In this document: positions 21,720 to 32,539 of the stretch, piece by piece
How the letters are laid out: each line of letters starts with the position of its first letter
Position numbering within the stretch: the first letter of the stretch is position 1
NCBI GenBank assembly: GCA_016271365.2
Contig: CM057453.1
Span: 1,079,668,501-1,079,732,500 of the forward strand
Source: Neoceratodus forsteri
Lineage: Eukaryota > Chordata > Ceratodontiformes > Ceratodontidae
Direction of reading: 5' to 3'
Length of the DNA stretch: 64,000 bases
The notes under the pieces: generated by a model
What the model was told of the DNA's origin: nothing
Seen by the model: the letters and a program-made list of their open reading frames with translations, nothing else
Databases searched by the model: none
Made by a program: the position numbers and the translations under genes

Positions 21720-22655
21720 CAATTTATTTCCTCACTTTTGGAGATAGTATAATAGTATATTTATTTTAGTGTGGGAGCCCATCCCTTCAGAGATGCACAT
21801 ATGAATCTAGCTGTGGAAAGACAGGGATCTCTGGCCCCTGCACTTCCATACATTAAGTTATGAGCAGGCATAGTGAAATTGCAACAAATAGTCATAATTG
21901 TGCCATCTTAATTAATTTTCACCCCAAATGTTCAACATAACCTTCTTATCACCTCACCACATGTATCCAGTACAGAAAACTTTCAAATCCTTGTTGAAAT
22001 GTAATTCTGTAGAACTGTAGTGCCATTTTGCTCCACGGGAGTGGAAAGAATTTTTTTTGGCAGGATTTGAAAAATTACAGCTGTACTATTCATGAGTTGT
22101 GAACATTTGGCAAAGTTACAATCTTGCATAGAAACTGTGCAATGAACACTCGTAATGGGTCATTTTTTGGAATTTTTCTCCAAATTTTCAACATGGGTTT
22201 TTGGGACATACCCTCATGAACACTGACACTGTGATTTTGTTAATCCATCCTGAAAGTTGATTTTGCACAATGACCGTGCCATTCTGTGCCACAGGTGTGA
22301 AAACATGTTTCAGGCAGGATGTGAAAAATGGCAGCTATACACTTCATAAGGAGGTGTGAAAAAATGGCAGTGCTGAAAATCTGGAGGGAAAATATAAAAA
22401 ATTAGCTAAGTGACGATCATGTGTAGAAATTTCACAATGCATGCATGCTCATAGCACAGTCATTTTTGGGAATTGTTTCACCAGATTTCCAACAGAGACT
22501 GCAAAATCACCTTTCAAGACTGAGTAATGAAATGACAGTGCTAGTGTTCATGAGGTAGTGTCAGAAGAACCCCATGTTGAAAATTTGAGGCCCAAATTCC
22601 TAAAAATAGCTGAGATATCAACATAAGTTGAAAACTCCATTGACTGCCATTATAC
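21720..22655. repeat. Self-complementary ~300-bp units (second array of E1)
   Basis: It starts with the module edge CCTCACTTTTGGAGATAGTAT, then the H-type GC-rich inverted block near 21770-21840, then units with AAAATGGCAGTGCTGAAAAT, TTGAAAATTTGAGGCC and CATGAGGTAGTGTCA. Stem-forming halves alternate along the array. Confidence 0.55.
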
Positions 22656-22660
22656 GGAGC

Positions 22661-22757
22661 TTACCTTGATTCTTCAGTTTGCAGTTTATCTTTGAAGAGT
22701 GCAGACATGTCCCTCTTTGCAGAAGATGACAGCGCCTGACCTTCTGAAGGTAAGTAT
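22661..22757 (+). repeat. X cassette copy 1 (outward-facing GTAAG at both ends)
   Basis: A roughly 95-bp block starting TTACCTTGATTCTTCAGTTT and ending CTGAAGGTAAGTATA, with CTTTGAAGAGTGCAGACATG inside. Read on the minus strand the body is open (MSALFKDKLQTEESR). Four relatives are at 32287, 38974, 51566 and 54326. Confidence 0.65.
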
Positions 22758-22849
22758 ATAATAAGGGTGTGTGTAGGGATGTGGGTGCACAGAGGGAGGG
22801 TCAAGATGGGGGAGGATGGAGGCAGGGACAACAAGGGATCATTTTCTTT

Positions 22850-23540
22850 TTTAGGTAAAAAAAAAAGATGCCGGGGGACAGTCTTCATTTTTCACAATTT
22901 TTCTTTTAAAACACATTTGACACACTGGGTGAGCTCCCAGTGTGCCATCGAATGAGGGGATAAATGACAACATGGGATTGGGCACTCCAGTGTGGGCAAG
23001 AAAAGAGCATAGAGGGCAGACTAGTTTGAAGCAGGATTCTGCATTGAAAAGACTTGGGGACAGTTTTATTTTCAATTTTTCTTTTAAAAGCACATTTCAG
23101 TACACTGAGGTGGGGTCCCAGTGTGCCACAGTAGTGGAGGGGATACATGTCGACACAGGCATCGGGCACCCTGATGTCAGTGAAAATGAGCATAGAGGGT
23201 AGACTAGTTCAATGCAGGATTCTGCATCGAAAAAATGTGTTGAGGAACTGTTTTCCTTTTTTCAGGTACATAAAAAACAAACATACATTTTGGACAGTGG
23301 GGTGGACTCCCAAGTGTCAAAAGCTACTGGGGTTCAGGAGGTAAAGCCAAGCAGAGATTGGTCTCCCGATGTCAGTACATTTCAAAATAATGGGCTGTGG
23401 ACAGGGTTATCCAACACTGGGGGGAGTGGGCATCCCGGTGTTGGAAAAAACAAACAGACAGGGGAAGGTCATCAGAGGGTGGGGAGGCCACTAGACACCA
23501 GGGAATTAATCTTTTAAGGGAATCAGGGGGTCCAATAGAC
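22850..23540 (+). repeat. Tandem array of about 185-bp units
   Basis: Units near 22860, 23040 and 23225 share GGGGACAGTTTT, CACACTGGG-TGGGCTCCCAGTGTG-like inverted words, GGCA(C/T)CC(T/A)GATGTC and TTCTGCAT(C/T)GAAAA. Related copies lie at 39.15-39.45, 51.2-51.5 and 53.7-54.2 kb. Confidence 0.65.
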
Positions 23541-23574
23541 ACCAGGGAAAACAGCACAGCTATCTTTAAGAATC

Positions 23575-23905
23575 CCTTTTTGCAATCCCTTTTCGCCAGT
23601 TGATCTGGCGAAAGGGGATCGGCTGGCGGAAAGGGATTGTGAAAAGCGATTTTAAAGTACAAAAGTGCCATTATTGAAGTAAAAAAAAAAAAAAGGAATG
23701 GGCAGGTAGTGTACATCCCCATTTCAAAAACCCATGCCTTGGTTTTTACAGAAGATGACCCTGGGGGAAATTGTGAAGTTTTGTTTTCTCCTCTCGCTAA
23801 GAGAGAAAACAAGATGGTGGCTGATGAAGAGGGATTTTCTGAGATTTCCCAATCCCTCTTCCCAATCCCTCTTTGTCAGCACTTCACGACCAGGAATCCT
23901 TGATT
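23575..23905. repeat. Palindromic word array, type C (AATCCCTTTTCGCCAG)
   Basis: The words AATCCCTTTT and AAAGGGATT alternate, with GCCAGTTGATCTGGCGAAAG as an internal hairpin near 23593-23614. The array is flanked by AAAACAAGATGGTGGCTGA, which also flanks the other word arrays. Confidence 0.6.
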
Positions 23906-24689
23906 GAAGCTGTGCATCTATCACAAAGACTGAACTAAGTATGCTCAGAACCTTATTTTTTTTTATTTAATAACTTTGGAATGGATTAATATTTTTTGAC
24001 CAAACCAATGCTGGATTGTTCCTTAGGATACCTTCTTTATACCCTAAAAGATTCAGGTCAAAATTCCAAATGGCGTGGTCACAGTGTGATGAAGAAACAG
24101 GGAAAAATTGGAAAAAATTAGCAAAAAATGCATTTTTTCACAATTTGCTTCATGACAGCTGGCCCATTGACACAGTGGCAAGGCATCCGTCTGTGGTGCC
24201 AACATCCCCGGTTCAGAGATGGACCCAGGAGTCGGAGAGCTGGCCATGGAGAGAGGGATTGAGCATCCTATGGACTGCTCTCCCTTCTCCATGGGGAAGG
24301 TGGGTAGAGTGTCCGGCACAATGAGGACCCCTGGTGGAGGCTGGGGATCCCGTGCAGCTGGCACCACACATTTTGGGGGGTGGGGCGAATGCTGGCATCA
24401 CTGTACATCCTCACCCCCAGGGGGGAAAAGCACAGTAAAAATCTGGCAGCAAATGATGGCCCCCACACTGCCGCTGCTCCTCATCTGACCAAACTCTGCG
24501 AGGGGGTCCCACTCCCGTGACCCCACCCTAGGGGGGGCAAGCCAGGGCTTTACAACCCATGTTCCCATGGAAGGGTCACCCACCTGATGGCCCCATCTGG
24601 TGGGAGCCTTGAAACCAGGGGAGCGGTGGTTGGGTATTAGACTGGAAAACAGGCAAAGAAAAAAAAATTGCTGCACAAAATCCACAAAT

Positions 24690-24861
24690 CCGATCAAAAA
24701 GCAACCTGGCAAGTCAAGAGAACTACCACCAGACACTGTATATTCCAAATTTTGTGCAAATGCATTGAATGGTTGCAAACTTATTAATGCGCAACATTTG
24801 GGGGTTAGTATTAAAGTGCCTGATCGACCATAACTATAGGGGAGCTACAACACCCCTACAA
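24690..24861 (+). repeat. Right end of E1 with hairpin tip
   Basis: CATTGAATGGTTGCAAACTT, ATTAATGCGCAACATTTGGG and TATTAAAGTGCC precede the tip TATAGGGG (24835-24842), loop, CCCCTA. Compare the right ends at 30025, 41047, 43196 and 60271. Confidence 0.65.
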
Positions 24862-24879
24862 TATATCTTCATATATACA

Positions 24880-24880
<1 letters not shown>

Positions 24881-24959
<79 letters not shown>
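24881..24959. repeat. Compound (TA)n(TG)n(TA)n microsatellite
   Basis: Long TA runs on both sides of a TG run. It directly joins the E1 right tip to the T1 palindrome. Confidence 0.95.
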
Positions 24960-24966
24960 TAGAGGC

Positions 24967-25294
24967 CAAAACTCCATTTAATGCATCAGTTAGGGTTGTT
25001 CCATAGTGACAAAAGTGAGGAAATTCAGTGTTGGGTTGAACCCCCTTGGAGCCCCCAGCCCACCCCAACCGGCATCGGGGTGCGTGTTGGGGTGTTGGCT
25101 AACTCTCACCCCATCACATGTGGAAAGAAGCAGAGGTATAGGAGAATGGGTGAGAGTTAGGACCGGGCGCACTTAACAAGCACTTGATGCCAGTTGAGGT
25201 GGCTGGGGTCCAAAGGGGTTTTCAACCCACACTGAATTTCCTCACTATTGTCACTGTGGAACAATCCTAACTGATGCATTAACAGAGTTTTGCC
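24967..25294. repeat. T palindrome copy 1
   Basis: Left edge AAAACTCCATTTAATGCATC then AGTTAGGGTTGTTCCA and GTGACAAAAGTGAGGAAATT. The right edge is the reverse complement, ending TAACTGATGCATTAACAGAG. The interior is also inverted (CTAACTCTCACCCCAT with ATGGGTGAGAGTTAGG). The whole 328 bp is one large imperfect palindrome. Confidence 0.8.
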
Positions 25295-25299
25295 TCTAA

Positions 25300-25640
25300 T
25301 TTCCCTTCTTTTTGAGAATGATGACGACAAATAGTAAAAGTAATGCAGCGGCAGGAGCGGGCCCCGCGCTTCCACCATGTGATGTCTTGTGACATAGTAA
25401 CAGGAACAGCAACACAAGCAGAAGTGCCAAAAGTGGCACACATGGTAATGGAAACATAAATGGTAAAGGAAATGTTAATAGAAACGCAAGCACAAAGTGA
25501 CACCAAAGCAAACAGTGACGCAAACCGACATTGAAGCACATACAAAAACACAACTGGTAATGCAAACAGTGATGGCAGTGGTATTTTTAATGGAAATGTT
25601 AAGTGTCACAGCATAAAGACTGCTAAGGAACAGAAACGAA
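25300..25640 (+). repeat. Hexamer (N-rich) satellite, copy 1
   Basis: After CTAATTTCCCTTCTTTTTGA and a GC-rich block (GGGCCCCGCGCTTCCACCAT) comes a degenerate run of GGTAATGGAAACATAAATGG-like sequence with strong three- and six-base periodicity. It is shorter than the copies at 27.9 and 58.2 kb. Confidence 0.6.
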
Positions 25641-25682
25641 ATGCTAATCGCGCAGCACACGTATATGTATGTATGTATAGAT

Positions 25683-25683
<1 letters not shown>

Positions 25684-25715
<32 letters not shown>
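25684..25715. repeat. (AT)n microsatellite
   Basis: AT repeat immediately before the T2 inverted repeat. Confidence 0.95.
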
Positions 25716-25717
<2 letters not shown>

Positions 25718-25799
25718 TAAAATACCTGTTAATGCATTAGGGTTGTTCCACAGTGACAAAAGTGAGAAATTCACTGTTAGGGTTGAAAACCCTAACTCC

Positions 25800-26110
25800 G
25801 AATTCACCCCCCCCAGCACCACACACACACAGACACAGACACACACACATGCAAGTATGGGGGAGGACCAAGTCAACACAACCAATGACAGATATCCAGC
25901 AGCAGGTGACAGAAATAACAAACAATTGTCTAAATGTACTACGAGACATCCCCACCCACCTGACCAGGTACTGCATGCTCAGTGGAGATCAACAGCAAAA
26001 CTGAGGCCATGTACACCAAATGTACACATCCCTGATTGCAGCTGCACACAACGTACCATACTTAGTAGTTGCATGGCCTTACCTACCGATGCCCCACACC
26101 AGACCACACC
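25800..26110 (+). repeat. T2 left arm with a conserved open stretch
   Basis: One frame reads WGRTKSTQPMTDIQQQVTEI then TNNCLNVLRDIPTHLTRYCM and LSGDQQQN. The right arm (27589-27810, minus strand) encodes the same with one Q-to-L change near the start. The stretch looks protein-like (amphipathic, no low complexity), but I do not recognise a domain. Another frame in the same place is also open. Confidence 0.45.
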
Positions 26111-27739
26111 ACAAGTGGTGGGCCACCTGAGCAATAGAATTCAGCAAACCAAGGAGTTGTACAGGTATAATATCTCTGATTATAACAAGGGTTTGAGAAA
26201 TGCAGCTTTCTAATTGACTGTAAACATTGTAACAGCCTTATGTTTAGTTTTTATTAACATAAATGTAGAGCCTAACCATATGATGAACATGGTTTAATGT
26301 TGTTTAAAAAACAGTTTTATTATTATAGCAATAAGCCACTCCCAGGTATTATGTTAATGGTCAGTTTATCACTGTCTAGCGACATGTGGCACCCGGCTAT
26401 GCCTCATTCAACATTAAACCCCTACAGGATGATTAACAGACTATTTAACATAACTGTTGGTCATGCCTTATTGCTTAATTGTCTTTATGAGTAGATACTC
26501 TCCCTCTGCTAGGCACTGCAGCAGCTTTGCAACACAGTGTCCCACCCAGTTACACCATACACTGTCTAGTTACTGGAGAATGGCTGTGAATATGAACTCA
26601 TGAAGATGAACAGTGTAACTTGATCATTACAGTCATCAAACCTTAGTGTGATTATAACTGACAGAGTCAGTGATAGAGAATAACCCCTGCTGTCCTAGTA
26701 CACTTACCCCATTGTGAGTTAAATCAATACTAAAGACATTCTGTTTATATCTACACCATACCTACTTGATTCCTCTTGTACCACAATTAACATAGTTATC
26801 ACTTTGATAGCATCAGTGACAGAAATGTGGCAACCCAAACACTAGGCATACAGCCTGAGTATGAAACAACTGTTAAAAAAATTACACTGTGTCCATAAAT
26901 GGCATAGATCACTCATTGCAACAATAGTAAATGTATTACTATTTGAATAAGTTAGTCATCACAGATGTAATGAGATTGTCTTTATCAGGTACAACATACT
27001 CAGTAAGTTCCTACAGGAAAATCTATCCTATATACATCTCCAATACAGGTACGCCATTGTTGGCTCAGTAGTGCTATGATATTTAGAAGTTGCTTGGCCT
27101 GATCCATGCAATTACACTGTTTCATAAAGAATACTTACTGCATTTTTAGTATTGAAACACACTGAAGGTCTCTGTATGTACATCAGCAGTACACCTTCAT
27201 CAGTAAGAATGCATCTGATACTGGCAGTACGAATTTCATAGCATTGAACAGGCAATGCTTTTCCATACGTTTACATCAGCCTCTCTATCTTGAGTAAACC
27301 GTTGCAGTAAATGTACTACTATGTAAATCACATACTAAATGTAGCACTACTTTTTATCTTGAGCATGCTAGTGTCTTGTAGTTAATTTATGTACTTCTCT
27401 TAATTAATGTATACTCACTAGTGTTAAACCTTTCTACAACTGTCATCATGCACCTTCAGCATTTATATTGACTAACGGCACAGTACCAGTTGTGGTGTGG
27501 TGGGCATCGGTAGGTAAGGCCATGCAACTACTAAGTGTGGTACGCTGTGCAGCTGCAATCAGGGTGTGTACGTTTGGTGTACATGGCCTCAGTTTTGCTG
27601 TTGATCTCCACTGAGCATGCAGTACCTGGTCAGGTGGGTCGGGATGTCTCGTAGTACATTTAGACAATTGTTTGTTATTTCTGTCACCAGCTGCTGGATG
27701 TCTGTCATTGGTTGTGTTGACTTGGTCCTCCCCCATACT

Positions 27740-27740
<1 letters not shown>

Positions 27741-27771
<31 letters not shown>
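27741..27771. repeat. (GT)n microsatellite in T2 right arm
   Basis: Counterpart of the CA-rich tract at 25815-25850 in the left arm. Arm copies differ in repeat number. Confidence 0.95.
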
Positions 27772-27889
27772 GTGCTGGGGGGTAGGTGAATTCGGAGTTA
27801 GGGTTTTCAACCCTAACAGCGAATTTCCTCACTTTTGTCGCTGTGGAACAACCCTAACTAATGTATTAAACGGAGTTTTTTGCCTCTAA

Positions 27890-28690
27890 TTTCCCTTCTT
27901 TTTGAGAATGATAACGAGAAATAGTGAATGTAATGCAGCAGCGGGCTCCGCCTCCCTCTACATGATGTCTTGTGGCATAGTAACAGAAGAGCAATGCAAA
28001 CAGGAGCACTAACAGTGGCGCATATGGTAACACTACGCAAATGACAACAGAAAGGCAATGCACACGGTGGCATAGGCGAAACAGTCTGCCACGTGATGTG
28101 TTGTTACATAGAAACATGGTGCCTGCAAACGAAATGTAAATGGGCATGGTGACACAAAGTGAAACAGAAAGAGAAACAGTACTGTAGACACAAATGGCAA
28201 AAATAACAGAAACACAAGCGCAAATGAAAATGCAAAGGATAACACTGACAGGGGCCCCACGCCCCGCAAGTATTAGAAGGGAGCGCGGGGCCCAAAGGGC
28301 CCCACACTCCCACCACATGATGTCTTGTGGCATAGTAACAGGAACAGCAACGCAAACAGAAGCGCTAACAGTGGCACACAAGATAACGCAAGCGCGAATG
28401 AGAACAGAAAGTGTAACGAACACAGTGGCGTAGATGGGAATGGTGTGCCACGTGATATCTTGTCACATAGTAACATGGTGCCTGCAAACGGAAATGTCAA
28501 TGGGCATGGTGATGCAAAGTGAAACAGAAAGAGAAACAGTACGGTAGACACAAATGGCAAAAAATAACAGAAATGCAAGTGCAAATGAAAACGCAAAGGA
28601 TGACGACATGGTATGACGCCAACGGTAAGTGAAACGGCATGAACCACAAGCAGAAAGGGCAATGGTAATAGTAATATAAGCGCACAGGCT
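27890..28690 (+). repeat. Hexamer (N-rich) satellite, copy 2
   Basis: CTAATTTCCCTTCTTTTTGA and CATGATGTCTTGTGGCATAG lead into runs of short words such as GGTAACGCAAATG and GCAAACGGAAATG. The plus strand reads as Asn/Ala/Gly/Ser/Thr-rich, and the minus strand as hydrophobic CFHFHL. The block from the GC-rich hairpin to CATAGTAACAGGAACAGCAA is present about twice (from 27945 and 28280). Confidence 0.65.
28279..28311. repeat. H hairpin (GC-rich inverted repeat)
   Basis: GGGAGCGCGGGGCCC, AAA, GGGCCCCACACTCCC: 13 of 15 positions pair. Members of the same hairpin family occur at 38.07, 41.75, 48.64, 48.69, 52.24, 55.27, 57.9 and 61.83 kb. Confidence 0.75.
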
Positions 28691-30048
28691 GGTTTTCCAA
28701 AAGCTGAATAGAGGAAGACAGTGAGTACAAAGAATGTATGCATATAATGGGTATCGGAGCAGAAAATGAGGACTTGGAATACTAAATAGGTTATATCTCA
28801 GGAACCGTATGACGTAGAGAAAAAATTTAAAAGTTGTATGATTTATGACTGTCCTGGCTAGTTTTGTACTTAGCCCCTATGAGGGGGCTAAGAATTTTTC
28901 CAACGAAAAGTCCGTATCTCACACCGTTTCCCAGATACGGGCCCTGAAAGGCAAGGCAAATGCCGTAATGTTATCCTATGAGAAAAAAAGAGAAGTTCGG
29001 AGCACCATAACTTTGCCCCCCTGTAATATTTTTTTACCAAACCACTGAAAGGCACATCTGTGGGCTGTTGGTTGTCTTCCCTCCAAATTTCAGGAAAAAA
29101 GGCCAAACCGTTATTTTGCAGCAGGGTGCCAAACGATTCCTGTAATGCATCGGGCGCCGTAATGTTATCCTACGGAAAAACGTCAACTTTGGAGTGTCGT
29201 AACTTTGCTGCCATGTAATATTTTTTCAATACAACACTGAAAGGCACATCTGTGAGATGTCAGCTGCGTTCCCTCCAAATTTCAGCCCAAAACTCCCAAC
29301 CGTTCTTTTGCAGTGCAGTGCCAAAGAATTGCTGTCATTTTCCCACAGACTAGAAAATTTCTGTCGCAATTTGTGAAAGCTTTCGCAAACATTTGCAACA
29401 TTTTCGTGAGCATGAAAGTACTTTGTGAAAGTGCTTTTTCCAGAAATCTGAAAAACATATTTCTGGGGTGTTTTACCCCAAAATAAAGACATGGCTAGCA
29501 TCCTCAGGGTCCGACTAGGTGAATACAAAAAGAATTAGGTTGCTAGAGGGTCCCAAATTTAAATGCCAAGCATTTTTCTAATCACCAACTGAAAACAAAA
29601 TGGCTGATTTGCAAAAGTAATAGGCCCATTTGCAAAAGTGAAAATGCATTTAGAAGTGTTGTTAACTTTCCCATTGACTTATAATGGGTAATTGTTTTTG
29701 AATAACTTTGAACCGTTTAATACTTTTTCACCAAATCTTAAAAGGCACATTAGGACCCTGGCTGCACATTCCGTGAAGATTTTGGGTCAGTCGCACACCA
29801 GGCGACCTGTACGCTAGGACCGAGAATTTCCAGAAAAGCGAACGCTATATGATAAATCACGCTTTAATGACTCTGCAGCCAGATATCCAACTGGTACGAA
29901 ACTTGACAGATGCCAAGGCTTATGGTTCTTGATCATGTATTCCAAATTTCAGCCAAATCTGTCAAGCGTTGCAAAGTTATTAGTGCAAAATTTGGGGTTT
30001 AACATAGAATGGCTCCAATTCAACTATGGTAGCAGTACCGCTACCATA
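28690..30048 (+). repeat. Scaffold with type D words and right hairpin tip (E2 end)
   Basis: Nearly the same sequence as 58910-60296: GAGTACAAAGAATGTATGCA, CAGGAACCGTATGACGTAGA, CCGTATCTCACACCGTTTCC, ACTTTGC(T/C)GCCATGTAATAT, type D words (CATTTGCAACATTTTCG), AAAACAAAATGGCTGATTTG, then AAAGTTATTAGTGCAAAATT. It ends in a perfect 9-bp hairpin, TATGGTAGC (30025-30033) with GCTACCATA (30040-30048). It abuts an (AT)n run and then the L1. Confidence 0.7.
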
Positions 30049-30062
30049 ATATATATATATAT

Positions 30063-31698
30063 TTTTTTTTTCCCCATGGGGTTGGATCATGTCCCAAACG
30101 AGTAAGGACCTGCCTCCAGTACAAGCTAGAGACTTGTATAGGAGGAGGAATATCCAAGGGTATATTTTTCTACTATATAGGACCACCGCCAGAGATGGGT
30201 GTGGACCATTGATGCCTCCAAATGGAGCCAAGTCAGAGAGGCCTGACTATTTTTGAGAACCATCTAATGGCCTGGTAAGTAATGAAGGCCATATGATATC
30301 TCTTCAGCCATGGGAGACCCCAGCCCCCTTCTCCAATGTTGACGTAGTTTAAGTTTACTATACTGAGGCAGAGATCCTTCCCATTAAAAATTACTCATTA
30401 ATGCCTCAAGTTCCTGAAACCATTTATGTGGGATAAACAAAGGTAAATGGGCTAACAGGTATAATATCCTGGGGGCTGCCATCATTTTAGTGGAATCAAT
30501 CTTGCCAGCAAGCGACAGTCTCATAGCCTTCTACCTTCCCATATCCTGTCTAAGAGAGTCTAATAATATAGGTAAATTAACTGAGAGCATTTTCCCCATG
30601 TTGGAATAAAGGATAATACCCATGTATTTTATACCATTAGGGGACCGTTTTAGCCCTGTTGCTGTAAAATCATCCCCCAGAGTCACTGAGTTTAGTGGAA
30701 GCACCTCAGTTTTGGAATGATTTATCTTAAGACCTGACACTTCGACAAAGGTGGACATAATGTCAAAGATGCTACTGATCACCTTGGGGGAATACTCCGT
30801 GATGATGAGAAGGTCATCTGCATATAAAAAAGTTTTGAAGGAATTATCTCCTACCTGTATACTCAGGATGTTTTGGGAGTCCCTAAGAGCAATGGCCAGG
30901 GGCTCCATAGCTAGAACAAATAAAAGCAGGGAAGGGGACATCCTTGTCTCGTACCTTTCTGTAAGGGAAAGGACAGAGACATAGTACCAATTTTAAGGAC
31001 CGAGGCCATGGGGGAGGCATATAACAATTATATGCATGAAATAAAGCCCGGTCCCAAACCAATTTTGGAGACGATATGGAACAAGAAAGGCCATTCAACT
31101 GAGTCAAATGCCTTCTCAAAGTCAATAGCCAGGGCTACAGAAGGCTTGTTAGATGATTTAATATAGTGCAATAGTGAGACCAGCGATCAATGATGATCCG
31201 ATCCTAAGCGACCTTTAACAAAACCCACCTGGGTCAGGTGAATCAGATCTGGCAGGAGATGATCAAGCCTACTTGCAAGGATTTTGGCTAAGATTTTTGC
31301 ATCTGCATTGATGAGTAAGATGGGGCTGTAACTACTAGGGGAGAGAGGATCCTTCCCCTTTTTAGGGAGTACTGTGATAGTGGCTTCTCTCATGGATGGG
31401 GGTAGTAGTTCTGCCTGCAAGGAGTGTTGGAACATCTGAATCAAATAAGGTGTCAGATTTGTTCCTTTGATTTTATATAAATCGATGGGCAGTCCATCCT
31501 TCCCTGGGGTTTTACGAGGGTTTAGGGAGGCAATAGCCTTCTCCACTTTGACTACAGTGATTGGTGCATCCAACAGTCTGGTGTCAGTTTCTGAAAATTG
31601 GGGAATAGGTATTGTATCCAGGAATTTTTGAATATTAAGTGGATCGGGGGGTGGGAAGATGCATATAATTTCACATATAACTGGGCCATGATCTCATT
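30063..31698 (-). pseudogene. L1-type LINE ORF2, reverse-transcriptase part
   Basis: Minus-strand continuation of the L1 at 33.5-37 kb. Motifs in order: KLYASS, DPLNIQKFLDTIPIPQFSET, VEKAIASLNPRKTPGKDGLP, REATITVLPKKGKDPLSPSS, LINADAKILAKILASRLDHL and TQVGFVKGR. The frame then shifts to SPSLLLFVLAMEPLAIALRD, FKTFLYADDLLIITEYSPKV (the catalytic YADD is intact) and GLKINHSKTEVLPLN. The protein is cut short at 30063, before the C-terminal cysteine motif, exactly where the E2 hairpin tip and an AT repeat begin. Loss of the 3' rather than the 5' end is unusual for an L1. Confidence 0.8.
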
Positions 31699-32286
31699 CA
31701 TTCCTTTACGCTTTGCTTGCGGCATGCGCAAGGCGTTTGGAATAGCACACTTGGAGGTGTGCCTCTCCCCCAATGCACTGCTCCTTGAGCAGGCGTGGCG
31801 GTCTCTGCACCAATGGGTGCAGCAGCTCAGTATGACAGCAGTGTTCCTCTGCTTCAAAGGAAAGCACTGCTGCCATACTGAGCGCCGCCCCGTCACCTAC
31901 CTCCCCTGCACACATCACGCCACCCCCAAAGCTTTGTGCCATGCTAGGAGCCCACCCCAGCATGGCAAATGCTGTTTGCCGACGGGGTGCCCAATCCCCG
32001 ATCGGCTCCATGGCCCCCCAAGCCATCCTGCTGTCACGCTGGGAGCCCACCCCAGCATGGCAAACGGTCGTTATTTTGGCCGACGGGTGCCCAATCCCCG
32101 CCGGCTCCCTCGCCCCCAGCCATCTTCTGCCATGCTGGGAGCCCACCCTAGAGTGGCAAACGCCCCACGCCGCCTTTTTTATTTTTCAACCTGTAAACAA
32201 AACGGTCCTGGGCACGCCTCCCAGCCCCTCCCACAACCCTGCACTCCACCCACTGCACACCCAGTCTCCCCACACCCCCGACCCCA

Positions 32287-32378
32287 TACTGACCTCCAGA
32301 CCCGCGCGGCAATCTTCGTGGACCGGAACACGCCTGCACTCTTCAAAGCCGACCGCGAACTGAGGAAATGCCGTAAAC
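32287..32378 (-). repeat. X cassette copy 3 (reverse orientation)
   Basis: ACTGACCTCCAGACC, then GACCGGAACACGCCTGCACT, then CTTCAAAGCCGACCGCGAAC. It matches the other X copies but is GC-richer and has lost the GTAAG edges. Confidence 0.5.
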
Positions 32379-32539
32379 TGTATAATGGGCTACATAGGGG
32401 GTTTCAACTTTATTGCATATCTCAGTCATTGTTTGAATGTTTGCAAATTTGTTACATGGTTCTTTTCATGAATGATGTCACTGTCATGGCGTTATTCAGC
32501 CCAAAGGGTGATTTCGCAGGCACCGCGCAGTCACTGCAT

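Larger units (their letters stand above)
17103..24861 (+). mobile_element. Hairpin-capped modular repeat element E1, about 7.8 kb
   Basis: Both ends carry the family tip. On the left, TATAG..CTATA is followed by GTTAGGGTTATGAAGGCACT. On the right, CATAACTATAGGGG-loop-CCCCTA is preceded by a long sub-terminal stretch. About 100-150 bp inside each tip is the same inverted block (TTAATAACTTTGNAACCNTTCAATGGATTT, with GAAATTTGG). The interior is a chain of modules: a palindromic word array (17.56-18.25 kb), a 286-bp tandem duplication, a 68-bp tandem array, about 300-bp palindromic units, the X cassette, and a second word array. No protein-coding capacity is seen, so any transposase would come from elsewhere. 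Pairing these two tips as one element is inference. Confidence 0.5.
25722..27884. mobile_element. T2: long inverted-repeat element with a 1.35-kb unique interior
   Basis: The arms (about 25722-26110 and 27475-27884) are reverse complements over about 390 bp. They begin with the T edge (TTAATGCATTAGGGTTGTTCC), then a CA/GT microsatellite, then a stretch that stays open. The interior (26111-27474) is A/T-rich, unlike any other module here, and has no frame or motif I recognise. The layout resembles a composite or fold-back transposon. No transposase and no clear target duplication are seen. Confidence 0.7.

Noticed and set aside
24881..24959. TATA-rich promoter or origin signals in the AT microsatellites
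   Set aside because: They are simple repeats at element junctions. Nothing adjacent indicates a promoter or replication origin.
25641..26213. A 190-residue frame across T2's left arm as a protein gene
   Set aside because: It begins in AT/CA microsatellites (YIYIYI, THTQTQTH) and uses a different frame from the stretch conserved between arms. Only the inner conserved stretch was kept as an observation.
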